DNA of 24,611 nt from Elusimicrobia bacterium UBA4817 (GCA_002402375.1 DHFT01000027.1:1-24611), one strand, 5' to 3'. Shown: positions 7,443 through 14,878, numbered from the stretch's first letter. Program-made: numbers and translations. Notes: generated from the letters alone by a model not told the origin.

Positions 7443-7551
7443 AATTAAAAGTTAAAAATTAAAAATGACGCTACGCTAAAATTGTGGAGTTTTTTATTAA
7501 AATCTTTTACCTAAATTTTTAATTTTATCCCAAAGGGATCCCTGTTTGGGA
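7443..7551. repeat. AT-rich heptamer array and hairpin between the LptD-like and PilV-like genes
   Basis: Positions 7443-7466 carry AATTAAA/AGTTAAA heptamers, followed by TAAAATTGTGGAG, the same module seen next to the folC 3' end (10436-10475). Positions 7528-7551 form a hairpin (TCCCAAA ... TTTGGGA around GGGATCCC) just after the LptD-like gene. The hairpin may end that transcript, but no long T run follows, so a terminator role is uncertain. Confidence 0.6.
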
Positions 7552-7573
7552 CATTTTACATTTTTAATTGTCT

Positions 7574-9460
7574 CTACCGCCACGGGTACCATTTTCTTTC
7601 TCTTTCCGCATCTGCCGCCGCCGATTTTTGCCAACCAAGTTCCGATTTTATCCTGATGTTAAACCAGAATTCGTAAAAGTTTTTTTCACCTGCTTTGAGA
7701 GGCACCCGGTCAAGATATGAAAAGTTCGCTTCCCAACAGTGAAGGTCGCGATAAATGTTCACGGCACGATCGTAATAATCATAATGCTTAAAATTTCTGT
7801 CGTAATCGCCGAAATCATAGTCAAATGCCGACTGCATCTTATAGGCGACCTGCCAGTTCTTCGTCGGTCTTAACCCAACCTCTCCGGTAAATGTCAGGCG
7901 GTCCGGCGTAGAGCGTTCATATGAAACGCCGTTTTTTATGTATGCCTTTTCCTTGCTTTTGTCAAAACGGTCGGGGCCGAGTCGAAGTTCCGAATTTAAT
8001 TGAACGGAATTAGGTTTCTTATAAAGAACATTGTAGTCATTTTTGTAATAAATATTCAGAAAATTGTAGGGACTGTAATCAATCTCGCCGGTTATACCGT
8101 CCAGCCGCTCTCTGAAATTTACGATTTTTTCGTTAAGTTTTCTTTTGATATCAAGTCCGGTCCAAACCCGCACCGTCAGTTTATCAAAATAAGCCGAATG
8201 GGTTGTTCTTAATTTATTGTTCAATACCCCGCGGTAAATGTCATGCTTTTTGTCGGGTTCCTGTTCAAAAAAATAACCGAATTGATTATTGAAAATGTAA
8301 GAAGAACGGATGTCAAGATTAATATCCGTATTATACGTCCAACGGTAAATATCGTCGGTATTCTCTTTGTTGAGACGGTCCTGCCAGTATGTATTAAAAC
8401 CTGCTGCCGATGTAAGAGTAATTCTCCTGGTAAGACGGAGAGGATTGGTAAATTTTACGGAACCGTTTGCGTTCGTCCTGTAAAAATCTTCCGAACGCAG
8501 CCATGTTTTTTCGCCGGTAACGGAAAATCCGTAATAAAGAGGCAGATTTTTTATCTTTATCTGGTTGGTCAAATATGATACGGACGGCACGGTCATAGAG
8601 GTTAAAAGGTATTTATTATCATCCGAGTTAAAAATATCATTCCGTGAGAATAGAATACGGGCGGTGGATTTTGCAGTGTTTCTGTTGAAGGCGACGGAAG
8701 AAACGATATCGCGATTGATTCTTATCCAGTCCTTAGTATAATAATTGTTAAATGATTCGTCGCTGGCGAGGTTTGAATTTATTTGCATTGACCATGTATC
8801 CGTAAAATTCTGCTGATGATAAACACGGGCGTTCCACCGTCTTATTTTTGTATCATGTTCCCAGATGTGATAGCCGTAAACGCTTCCCTGCATTTTAGAG
8901 TCAATATTATAGATTTCTTCTATCCCGTATCCCCAGCCCTTGTAAGAATAATAATCCAGATAAATTTTGCTGAAAAATTGTTCTGAAAAACGATAGCCGA
9001 TAAAACCCCTTGAAAAATAATCTTCGCTTTGATTGTAGCCGTGTTTGAAATCAATTTTCAGTTTTTTTTCGCGAAGCGATTTGTAATAATACGGAAGAGC
9101 ACCCGACGGGATATCGTCAATATAAAAAACCACATTTCTTGCGGTTATTTCTTTTTCTAAAATTAAGTGAACTTTTTTCGCGTAGTGCCGATAATGCGGA
9201 TTATCAAGATTGCACGAGGTAAAAAAGGCATTTTCAAGGTAGATGTCTTTCTTGGTTATATCCATTTGGGCCTTTTCGCAACTTAACGAGACATCGCCTG
9301 CTTTTAATTTCACATTGCCCGTAAAAACAGATTTACTGTTCAACTTGTCATACTCCATTTTATCGGAGGTGATGTTGACTTCCTGTTCAGAAAGGCAGTA
9401 AGTAGTAAGTAGTAAGTAGTAAGTAGTAAGTAGTAAAAAGCCGTAAAATTTATTATTCAT
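7574..9460 (-). CDS. lptD: LptD/OstA-like outer-membrane LPS-assembly protein
   Basis: 628 residues. After a signal sequence, an OstA/LptA-like periplasmic domain (about 27-115: VNITSDKMEYDKLNSKSVFTGNVKLKAG) leads to the LptD-typical stretch TSCNLDNPHYRHYAKKVHLI and NVVFYIDDIPSGALPYYY. The remaining roughly 500 residues are alternating aromatic-rich beta strands ending in Arg, as in a barrel. LptD inserts LPS into the outer leaflet with LptE, so this gene supports a diderm cell envelope. The protein is shorter than enterobacterial LptD (about 780). The signal hydrophobic core LLLTTYYLLLTTYC is encoded entirely by a TTACTAC heptamer array. A different barrel of the OstA superfamily is possible. 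Confidence 0.83.
   Translation of the reverse strand: MNNKFYGFLLLTTYYLLLTTYCLSEQEVNITSDKMEYDKLNSKSVFTGNVKLKAGDVSLSCEKAQMDITKKDIYLENAFFTSCNLDNPHYRHYAKKVHLILEKEITARNVVFYIDDIPSGALPYYYKSLREKKLKIDFKHGYNQSEDYFSRGFIGYRFSEQFFSKIYLDYYSYKGWGYGIEEIYNIDSKMQGSVYGYHIWEHDTKIRRWNARVYHQQNFTDTWSMQINSNLASDESFNNYYTKDWIRINRDIVSSVAFNRNTAKSTARILFSRNDIFNSDDNKYLLTSMTVPSVSYLTNQIKIKNLPLYYGFSVTGEKTWLRSEDFYRTNANGSVKFTNPLRLTRRITLTSAAGFNTYWQDRLNKENTDDIYRWTYNTDINLDIRSSYIFNNQFGYFFEQEPDKKHDIYRGVLNNKLRTTHSAYFDKLTVRVWTGLDIKRKLNEKIVNFRERLDGITGEIDYSPYNFLNIYYKNDYNVLYKKPNSVQLNSELRLGPDRFDKSKEKAYIKNGVSYERSTPDRLTFTGEVGLRPTKNWQVAYKMQSAFDYDFGDYDRNFKHYDYYDRAVNIYRDLHCWEANFSYLDRVPLKAGEKNFYEFWFNIRIKSELGWQKSAAADAERERKWYPWR
9397..9436 (-). 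repeat. TTACTAC heptamer array encoding the LptD-like signal core
   Basis: About 5.7 tandem units of GTAAGTA on the plus strand (TTACTAC in the coding sense) encode LLLTTYYLLLTTY, residues 9-21 of the LptD-like protein. The protein-level period is 7 residues (21 bp). It is the most regular array in the window. Confidence 0.97.
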
Positions 9461-9499
9461 TTATATGCTTTTAAGTCGGTAAAATCAAAACTACTTGCG

Positions 9500-9521
9500 T
9501 ACTTTCGTAACTACGAAAGTA
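9500..9521. promoter_or_regulatory. Perfect 9-bp inverted repeat upstream of the LptD-like gene
   Basis: TACTTTCGT-AACT-ACGAAAGTA lies in the 84-bp gap between the kinase gene and the LptD-like gene, about 40 nt before the latter's start. It could be an operator, a 5'-leader hairpin or another small dispersed palindrome. No T run follows in either direction. Confidence 0.5.
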
Positions 9522-9544
9522 GTTGAATGGCACAAAAATATAAC

Positions 9545-10423
9545 CTATCTTTTTGATAATAACGCAGCGCCGATTGCTCCGAGATTTTCGGGATTTTTGG
9601 ATTTTATTATTTTTATATGTTCAAGCGGTGTCTTGAATGCCCGTTTTTTAAGTTCATCAAAAAACCTTTTTTCAATTAAGTCCCAGTTGTTTGAAACGCC
9701 TCCGGAAAATGTGAGCATATCGGGATTAAAAATGTTGATTAAATTTCCTATGCCGACAGCAAGATATTCGGAAAATTTTTTGTAAACCATAATCGCTTGC
9801 CTATTGCCTTTTCTTGCTTTATCCGCAATTATTGCCGGCGTTATGTTTTTTAACCCCATTTTGGCTGCCGTTTTGATTATGCCTTTTGCTCCTATATACG
9901 CCTCAAGACATCCGCGGTTTCCACAGCTGCATTTCGGACCGTCGGGGTTTATCGTCATATGGCCTATTTCCCCGGCGGAACCGGTTGAACCCCTGAAAAG
10001 TTTGCCGTTAATTATTATTCCGCCGCCGATCCCCGTGCCGAGCGTTACGGTAATAAAATTTTTATATTTTTTCTTGCCGTCAACTATGTATGAACCGTAA
10101 GCGGCACAATTAGCGTCATTGTCAACAACGGTCGGAACGGTTAGTTTTTTTTCAAAGTATTGTTTCAATTTGACATTTTTCCATTTATAAAGATTCGGCG
10201 AATACCTTAAAATACCGTTTTTATTATCAATATCACCAGCAATACCAATCCCGATTGATTCAAAACTGCCAAGTAGTTTTAACTGTTCAAGTATTCTCCC
10301 GCAAACAATTAAAGGTGTCGCATCGGTAGTAGGAATTTCAATCCGTTTTTTTAGTATGCCGCTGCTATCAATCAAAACAATCAAAATTTTCGTGCCGCCA
10401 ATATCTATTCCAACTAATTTCAT
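9545..10423 (-). CDS. ROK-family sugar kinase (glucokinase-like)
   Basis: 292 residues, a normal length for ROK kinases, which phosphorylate glucose or related sugars with ATP in the cytoplasm. Motifs: N-terminal phosphate loop GIDIGGTK (5-12), catalytic Asp in DNDANCAAYG (about D103), second phosphate loop TLGTGIGGG, sugar-binding EIGHMTI (E152, H155), and the zinc signature CSCGNRGCLE (C165, C167, C172). There is no N-terminal helix-turn-helix, so it is a kinase and not a ROK repressor. A GGAGAGTGA sequence precedes the ATG but is separated from it by a run of nine T. Glucose, N-acetylmannosamine or N-acetylglucosamine specificity cannot be told from the sequence alone. Confidence 0.92.
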   Translation of the reverse strand: MKLVGIDIGGTKILIVLIDSSGILKKRIEIPTTDATPLIVCGRILEQLKLLGSFESIGIGIAGDIDNKNGILRYSPNLYKWKNVKLKQYFEKKLTVPTVVDNDANCAAYGSYIVDGKKKYKNFITVTLGTGIGGGIIINGKLFRGSTGSAGEIGHMTINPDGPKCSCGNRGCLEAYIGAKGIIKTAAKMGLKNITPAIIADKARKGNRQAIMVYKKFSEYLAVGIGNLINIFNPDMLTFSGGVSNNWDLIEKRFFDELKKRAFKTPLEHIKIIKSKNPENLGAIGAALLSKR

Positions 10424-10435
10424 AAAAAAAAATCA

Positions 10436-10475
10436 CTCTCCACAATTTTAAATTTTTAATTTTTAATTTTTAATT
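10436..10475 (-). repeat. AATTAAA heptamer array at the folC 3' end
   Basis: Coding-sense units AATTAAA repeat three to four times and are followed by TTTAAAATTGTGGAG. The folC stop codon TAA (10465-10463) and its last residues AIKN lie inside the array. The same AATTAAA plus TAAAATTGTGGAG module recurs at 7443-7490. Confidence 0.85.
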
Positions 10476-11803
10476 GCCGTTATCGCCTCTGAAACTGTAT
10501 AAGTTGAACCGGTGATACAAAAATTTTCTTTTTGAACTATTGCTGATTTGATTGCTTTTTTTATACTGCTGAAAATGAAAACATTTCTTGGCAAAATATA
10601 TTTTAAAAATTCTTTTCGGACAATTTGTGAACTTAATGCCCGATTGTTTAATGGCGCTGAAATAAAAACATTTTTAGCGACGGATGATATTGTTTTTATC
10701 ATTTCTTTATAGTCCTTATCCGCCAGAACCCCGAACACAAAATTTATTTTTTTGCCAAAGTATTTTTTGATTGAATCTTTAAGCACCTTAATTCCCGATG
10801 GATTGTGAGCGACGTCCAAAACAGCGGTAACCGGTAATCGGTAATCGGTAATCGGTATAACTTCAAATCTTGCTGGCCATCGGGTTTTTTTGATGCCGTC
10901 AATAATCTGTTTTTCCGGGATATCTAAATACCGACAAACCGCCGATGCCAATCGTGCATTTTCTTTTTGATGCTCTCCGAACAGCGAAATTTTATAATGA
11001 GACCGTTGAAAAACCTTTGTTTTGTCATGCTGAACGCAGTGAAGCATCTCGCTTTTCGTCGGCAAGAGATTCTTCGCTTCGCTCAGAATGACTTCTTTGG
11101 GGACTTTTTCAACAATCTTATAATTAAAATTTTGCTGTTTCGTGTTTTCGTGGTTATTTATTCTTATTAGTTTTGTGTTTTTTGATTTTGCAATTTTTTC
11201 TATTGTCCGCAATGCAACACCCGAAGTTCCGGTAATAACAATCCCGTTTTTTTTTATAATTCCCGCTTTTTCTCTTGCAATTTTTGAGACAGTATTTCCG
11301 AGGTACTGAGTGTGTTCCAAAGATATATTTGTAATAACGGAAACCAATGGTTTTTTTATAACATTTGTTGCATCCAGCCGCCCGCCCAAACCGACCTCAA
11401 TTACCGCAAAATCAACTTTTTTCCTCTCAAAATACCAGAAAGCGAGCGATGTTAAAAGTTCAAAATAGGTGAGATGATAACGAGTAACGAGTAACGAGTA
11501 ACGGGCAATAAATTCAGCAAAATCTTTTTTTGGTATTTTTATACGATTTATCTGTATTCGTTCTCTTATATCCAAAAGATGAGGTGATGTGTAAAGCCCG
11601 ACCTTATAGCCCGCTTTTTGTAAAACTGTTGAAATATAGGCACAGACGGAGCCCTTACCGTTTGTGCCGGCAACGTGTATAATTTTAATTTTATCCTGCG
11701 GAGTGCCGAGTTTTTCCAAAAAATTTCTAATGCGTGTCAAATCAAAATTATATGAGAACTCGCCGAGATTTTTTACATACTTTAGTGCCCGACTATATTT
11801 CAT
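10463..11803 (-). CDS. folC: Folylpolyglutamate synthase / dihydrofolate synthase with repeat insertions
   Basis: 446 residues. FolC adds glutamate to dihydropteroate or folates using ATP in the cytoplasm. Motifs: P-loop VAGTNGKGS (44-52), YTSPHL, the EVGLGGRLDATN box (136-147), and DVAHNPSG (330-337) of the ligase C-terminal domain. Three repeat-derived segments are visible: ARYSLLVTRYH (100-110, heptamers), VILSEAKNLLPTKSEMLHCV (238-257, dispersed repeat) and ITDYRLPVT (318-326, heptamers). All catalytic motifs are intact. It follows accD, as in the common trpBA-accD-folC order. The ATG at 11803 has no strong Shine-Dalgarno; a possible small ORF ends 1 nt upstream. Confidence 0.95.
   Translation of the reverse strand: MKYSRALKYVKNLGEFSYNFDLTRIRNFLEKLGTPQDKIKIIHVAGTNGKGSVCAYISTVLQKAGYKVGLYTSPHLLDIRERIQINRIKIPKKDFAEFIARYSLLVTRYHLTYFELLTSLAFWYFERKKVDFAVIEVGLGGRLDATNVIKKPLVSVITNISLEHTQYLGNTVSKIAREKAGIIKKNGIVITGTSGVALRTIEKIAKSKNTKLIRINNHENTKQQNFNYKIVEKVPKEVILSEAKNLLPTKSEMLHCVQHDKTKVFQRSHYKISLFGEHQKENARLASAVCRYLDIPEKQIIDGIKKTRWPARFEVIPITDYRLPVTAVLDVAHNPSGIKVLKDSIKKYFGKKINFVFGVLADKDYKEMIKTISSVAKNVFISAPLNNRALSSQIVRKEFLKYILPRNVFIFSSIKKAIKSAIVQKENFCITGSTYTVSEAITAIKN
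10826..10860 (-). repeat. GATTACC heptamer array inside folC
   Basis: The plus strand reads GGTAACC, three GGTAATC, GGTATAA; the coding sense is GATTACC. It encodes PITDYRLPVT, inserted just before the conserved AVLDVAHNPSG motif. The orientation used is free of stop codons. Confidence 0.93.
11023..11092 (-). repeat. Dispersed 70-bp repeat (SEAKNLL...QHDK type) inside folC
   Basis: The outer ends are near-complementary (GTCATGCTGAACGCAGTGAA ... TTCGCTTCGCTCAGAATGAC), with GCATCTC and GAGAT between them. In the coding sense it encodes VILSEAKNLLPTKSEMLHCV followed by QHDK (residues 238-261), a stretch absent from typical FolC. A related copy lies outside genes at 19471-19525. Confidence 0.92.
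11476..11506 (-). repeat. TTACTCG heptamer array inside folC
   Basis: The plus strand carries ACGAGTA units (three full, flanked by GATA and ACGGGC). The coding sense TTACTCG encodes RYSLLVTRYH at residues 101-110. The array is stop-free in this orientation. Confidence 0.93.
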
Positions 11804-11804
11804 T

Positions 11805-11968
11805 TTATTTCTTGACTTTCATAATGAGAGTGTTGAAAATGATTACAACGATAAAAACACCGATTACGGCGATAAATCACCGTCGGAGACATCGCTGTCA
11901 TCGTTCTGATAATCGCTGTCATCAAGACCGTTGATGACTTTTTCAATGGTCTCATAATAGTAAATCAA
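11805..11968 (-). pseudogene. Possible small membrane protein, frameshifted (accD-folC gap)
   Basis: The 148-bp gap plus the accD 3' end can be read from TTG 11968 as MIYYYETIEKVINGLDDSDY and a further acidic stretch (SDVSDGD). A frame change near 11871-11880 would join it to FIAVIGVFIVVIIFNTLIMK and a VKK end, with stop TAA 1 nt before the folC ATG. One missing base would restore a protein of about 54 residues: acidic N-terminus, one membrane helix, basic end. No family is recognised. The 12-bp direct repeat GATGACAGCGAT (twice) contributes the acidic part. It may equally be non-coding. Confidence 0.3.
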
Positions 11969-12767
11969 TGGTTTTTGCTATCGTATTTTTCAGTTCTTTT
12001 CTTTCGGCAATTATGTCAATCTGACCGTGTGATAAAAGAAATTCCGATAACTGAAAATCGTCGGGAAGTTTTTGTTTGATTGTTTGCTCAATAACGCGGG
12101 GACCCGCAAAACCGATAAGTGCTTTCGGTTCGGCGATAATTACATCACCCAGCATTGCAAAAGAAGCCGCCACGCCGCCCGTAACGGGATGGGTTAAAAC
12201 GGAAATAAACGGAAGTTTCGCGCCGGCGAGTTTTGAGAGTGCCGCGGATGTTTTTGCCATCTGCATCAGAGAAAACATCCCTTCCTGCATTCTTGCGCCG
12301 CCGGAAGATGAAACAATTATAAGCGGTAGTTTTTTTTCAACTGCCGATTCAATCGCCCGGGTTATTTTTTCACCGACTACGCTTCCCATACTACCGCCCA
12401 TAAAATCAAAATCCATAATACATATTATAGCATCGTTGTCGTCTATTTTACCAAAACCGGTAACAACCGCATCGTTAAGTTTTGTTTTGTTTTTAGCATG
12501 TTTTATTTTTGAAGAATATTTTTGAGTATCGTTAAACGATAACGGGTCGGTTGTCTGTAAATCTGCCGATGTTTCATTGAAACTGTTTTCATCCAAGAGT
12601 TGTTTTATGCGTTCTTTTGATGTAAGACGAAAATAATAACCGCATTTCGGACAGACAAAAAAATTTTCTTCAAGCTCTTTATTGTAAATTATATTATGAC
12701 AACTGTCGCATTTTTTCCAGAGACCGTCGGGAACTGACACTTTGCCATTCGGTTCTTCCACCGGCAT
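11952..12767 (-). CDS. accD: Acetyl-CoA carboxylase carboxyltransferase beta subunit
   Basis: About 271 residues. AccD forms the carboxyltransferase of acetyl-CoA carboxylase with AccA and makes malonyl-CoA for fatty-acid synthesis. The N-terminal zinc ribbon has C20-x2-C23 and C39-x2-C42 (CDSC, CPKC); the crotonase-like core includes DFMGGSMGSVVGEK and SSSGGARMQEG, and GPRVIEQTIK near the end. The frame opens at 12788, but ATG 12767 has GGAGG five nt upstream and begins the typical pre-ribbon sequence, so it is preferred. It lies 29 nt after trpA. No accA is in the window. Confidence 0.96.
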   Translation of the reverse strand: MPVEEPNGKVSVPDGLWKKCDSCHNIIYNKELEENFFVCPKCGYYFRLTSKERIKQLLDENSFNETSADLQTTDPLSFNDTQKYSSKIKHAKNKTKLNDAVVTGFGKIDDNDAIICIMDFDFMGGSMGSVVGEKITRAIESAVEKKLPLIIVSSSGGARMQEGMFSLMQMAKTSAALSKLAGAKLPFISVLTHPVTGGVAASFAMLGDVIIAEPKALIGFAGPRVIEQTIKQKLPDDFQLSEFLLSHGQIDIIAERKELKNTIAKTIDLLL

Positions 12768-12787
12768 AAATACCTCCAATAAAAACA

Positions 12788-12820
12788 AGTTAAAAGTTAA
12801 AGGTTAAAAGTTAAAAGTTT
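12788..12820 (-). repeat. TTTTAAC heptamer array at the trpA 3' end
   Basis: Plus-strand units AGTTAAA, GGTTAAA, AGTTAAA, AGTTTTA. In the coding sense the array encodes the last TrpA residues (KLLTFNL) and its TAA stop (12799-12797), and continues past it. Confidence 0.9.
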
Positions 12821-13564
12821 TAGAAAATCTACAACTGATTTTTTTTGTCGGATTAGTTCAATTACAGCGCTTCCGACGATAAAACCATCACAGTAATTTT
12901 TTAATTTCTTTATATGTTCCGGCTTGGATATTCCGAAACCGACTAATAACGGTTTTTTTGTTTTTTTACGCATCATTGTTAGATACGGAATTAAATCATC
13001 CGACACATCTTTTCTTGCACCGGTTATGCCTGTAACGGCAGTAACATACACAAATCCGGTTGATGATTCAGCGATTTTTTTTGCCCGAGTTTTGTCCGTC
13101 GTAAGAGAAACAAGCGGAATAAACGCGATATTATGTTTTCTTGCAAGTTTTTTTATTTCCGCAGTTTCCTCGCAAGGCAAATCAGGAATTATTACGCCGT
13201 CAACGCCTGTTTTCACTGCAGTCCTAAAAAACTTTTCCAAACCAAAATTGTAAATCGGATTTAAGTAGCCCATCAGGACAACCGGAATATCCGTTTTCTT
13301 TCTTATGTTTTTTACGATTGAAAATATTTTTTTTAGGTTTATGTTTTTCTTGAGCGCTTTTTGAGACGAGTACTGAATTGTCGGTCCGTCGGCTACCGGG
13401 TCGGAAAACGGAATGCCAAGTTCAATTATATCAGCATACTTTACAATTCCTAAAATAATTTTTTCGGTTGTTTTTATATCCGGATATCCGGCCGTTAAAA
13501 AAACTGCCAGGGCTTTTTTATTTTGTCGTTTTAATTTTTTCAGGAGATTTTCAATTTTTGTCAT
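12797..13564 (-). CDS. trpA: Tryptophan synthase alpha chain
   Basis: 255 residues, a normal length. TrpA cleaves indole-3-glycerol phosphate and passes indole to TrpB. Catalytic Glu and Asp are visible in IELGIPFSDPVADGPTIQ (E48, D59, equivalent to the enterobacterial E49 and D60), along with PVVLMGYLNPIYNFG and the phosphate-binding LVGFGISKPEH. The gene follows trpB after a 111-bp repeat-bearing gap and lacks an obvious Shine-Dalgarno. The final residues are repeat-encoded (see the adjacent array). Confidence 0.97.
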   Translation of the reverse strand: MTKIENLLKKLKRQNKKALAVFLTAGYPDIKTTEKIILGIVKYADIIELGIPFSDPVADGPTIQYSSQKALKKNINLKKIFSIVKNIRKKTDIPVVLMGYLNPIYNFGLEKFFRTAVKTGVDGVIIPDLPCEETAEIKKLARKHNIAFIPLVSLTTDKTRAKKIAESSTGFVYVTAVTGITGARKDVSDDLIPYLTMMRKKTKKPLLVGFGISKPEHIKKLKNYCDGFIVGSAVIELIRQKKSVVDFLKLLTFNL

Positions 13565-13580
13565 TTCAATTTTAGTTTTG

Positions 13581-13661
13581 CCACAGAGAACACGGAGTTC
13601 ACAGAGTTTTTTCCTTCATCTTTTTCTTTGTATTTCTCGGTGCTCTCGGTGACCTCTGCGG
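13581..13661. repeat. CCACAGAG...CTCTGCGG repeat between trpB and trpA
   Basis: CCACAGAGAACACGGAG and TTCACAGAG on one side and CTCGGTGCTCTCGGTGACCT/CTGCGG on the other form near-inverted arms of degenerate 8-12 bp units. Such units recur at the window start (CTCTGTGGC, about 17-26) and in the atpH-atpA gap. The block occupies nearly the whole trpB-trpA gap and leaves no visible ribosome site for trpA. Confidence 0.75.
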
Positions 13662-13675
13662 CTGAATTTTCATTT

Positions 13676-14836
13676 TTACTTTTTACTTACTACATCTATG
13701 TCTTTGTCGCCTCTGCCTGAAAGACAAACAATAACGATTTTATTTTTTGCTTTCAATTTGGTAAGATATGCGATTGCATGCGCCGATTCCAATGCGGGAA
13801 TAATTCCTTCACTCTCGGATAACAACCTAAATCCGTCCAGCGCCTCACAATCTGTAACAGAAACATACTTCGCTCTTCCTGTTCGTTTGTAAAACGAATG
13901 TTCCGGTCCAACACCGGGATAATCAAGTCCCGCCGAGACGGAATGGGTCGGTAAAATCTGTCCGTTTTTGTCCTGTAAAATAAAACTTTTTGTGCCGTGT
14001 AAAATACCGGTTCTTCCTTTTTCTAATGATGCCGAATGTTTGCCCGTTGCAAGTCCCAATCCACCGGCTTCAACACCGATAAATTTTACAGATTTATCGT
14101 TATAAAACGGATGGAAAAGTCCGATTGAATTAGAACCGCCGCCGACACACGCGACAAGATAATCCGGCAGTTTTTTTTCAACTTCAAAAACTTGCTTTTT
14201 GGATTCGCTGCCGATTACCGACTGAAAATCACGGACAATCACCGGATATGGATGCGGACCGACGCAGGAACCCAGAAGATAATATGTCGTTTTTACATTG
14301 GTCACCCAATCACGCAGCGCCTCGTTTATGGCATCTTTGAGGGTGCGGCTACCCGAGTGAACAGGTATAACATTCGCGCCCAAAAGTTTCATTCTGAAAA
14401 CATTTAGCGCCTGCCTTTTTATGTCTTCATCGCCCATATAAACATCGCATTTTATTCCAAAAAGTGCGCAGACGGTTGCGACTGCAACGCCGTGTTGTCC
14501 GGCACCTGTTTCGGCAATAATTCTGGTTTTACCCATTTTTTTGGCAAGAAGAACCTGACCGAGTGCATTGTTAATTTTATGCGAGCCGGTATGACATAAA
14601 TCCTCTCTTTTGAGATAAATTTTTGAGGAAAATTTTTTGGAAAGATTTTTTGCAAAATAAAGCGGAGTGGGTCTTCCGGCATAATTTTTGAGATAACCGG
14701 AGAGTTCCCGCTTGAAATTTTTATCTGATTTTACTTTTTTGTAAAAATTTTCCAGTTCAAAAATTGCCGACATCAGTGTCTCGGGAACGAACCTTCCTCC
14801 GAACCGCCCGTAATATCCGTTTTTATCAGGTAACAT
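13676..14836 (-). CDS. trpB: Tryptophan synthase beta chain
   Basis: 386 residues from ATG 14836. TrpB condenses indole and serine to tryptophan with pyridoxal phosphate. Visible: the PLP lysine K87 in HTGSHKINN, catalytic E109 in ETGAGQHG, the phosphate-binding GGGSNSIG, and LSGRGDKDI near the end; numbering matches the enterobacterial enzyme almost exactly. The frame is open to a TTG at 14872, but that codon lies inside the predicted -35 box, so ATG 14836 is chosen. A near-consensus promoter ends 8 bp before this ATG, suggesting a leaderless mRNA. trpA, accD and folC follow on the same strand. Confidence 0.97.
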   Translation of the reverse strand: MLPDKNGYYGRFGGRFVPETLMSAIFELENFYKKVKSDKNFKRELSGYLKNYAGRPTPLYFAKNLSKKFSSKIYLKREDLCHTGSHKINNALGQVLLAKKMGKTRIIAETGAGQHGVAVATVCALFGIKCDVYMGDEDIKRQALNVFRMKLLGANVIPVHSGSRTLKDAINEALRDWVTNVKTTYYLLGSCVGPHPYPVIVRDFQSVIGSESKKQVFEVEKKLPDYLVACVGGGSNSIGLFHPFYNDKSVKFIGVEAGGLGLATGKHSASLEKGRTGILHGTKSFILQDKNGQILPTHSVSAGLDYPGVGPEHSFYKRTGRAKYVSVTDCEALDGFRLLSESEGIIPALESAHAIAYLTKLKAKNKIVIVCLSGRGDKDIDVVSKK

Positions 14837-14843
14837 ATTGGTT

Positions 14844-14872
14844 ATTATATGAAAAATTGTAAAAATATGCAA
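14844..14872 (-). promoter_or_regulatory. Sigma70-type promoter of trpB
   Basis: On the minus strand TTGCAT (14872-14867), a 17-bp spacer and a perfect TATAAT (14849-14844). Only seven bases separate the -10 box from ATG 14836, so transcription should start at or next to the A of the start codon. No Shine-Dalgarno is present. Confidence 0.7.
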
Positions 14873-14878
14873 ATAAAA

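Noticed and set aside
9455..9485. Promoter TTGATT-17 bp-TATAAA directly at the LptD-like start
   Set aside because: The -10 box abuts the ATG, so transcription would start after the start codon; no in-frame replacement start is near. Probably chance in A+T-rich DNA.
11023..11092. The folC insertion as a separate functional domain
   Set aside because: The DNA matches a dispersed repeat also found outside genes (19471-19525); the peptide is a by-product of the repeat.
13698..13892. Plus-strand open frames throughout the window (for example here, 9804-10100, 12076-12525, 19047-19523)
   Set aside because: They lie opposite strongly conserved minus-strand genes, show no family motifs and are best explained as shadows.
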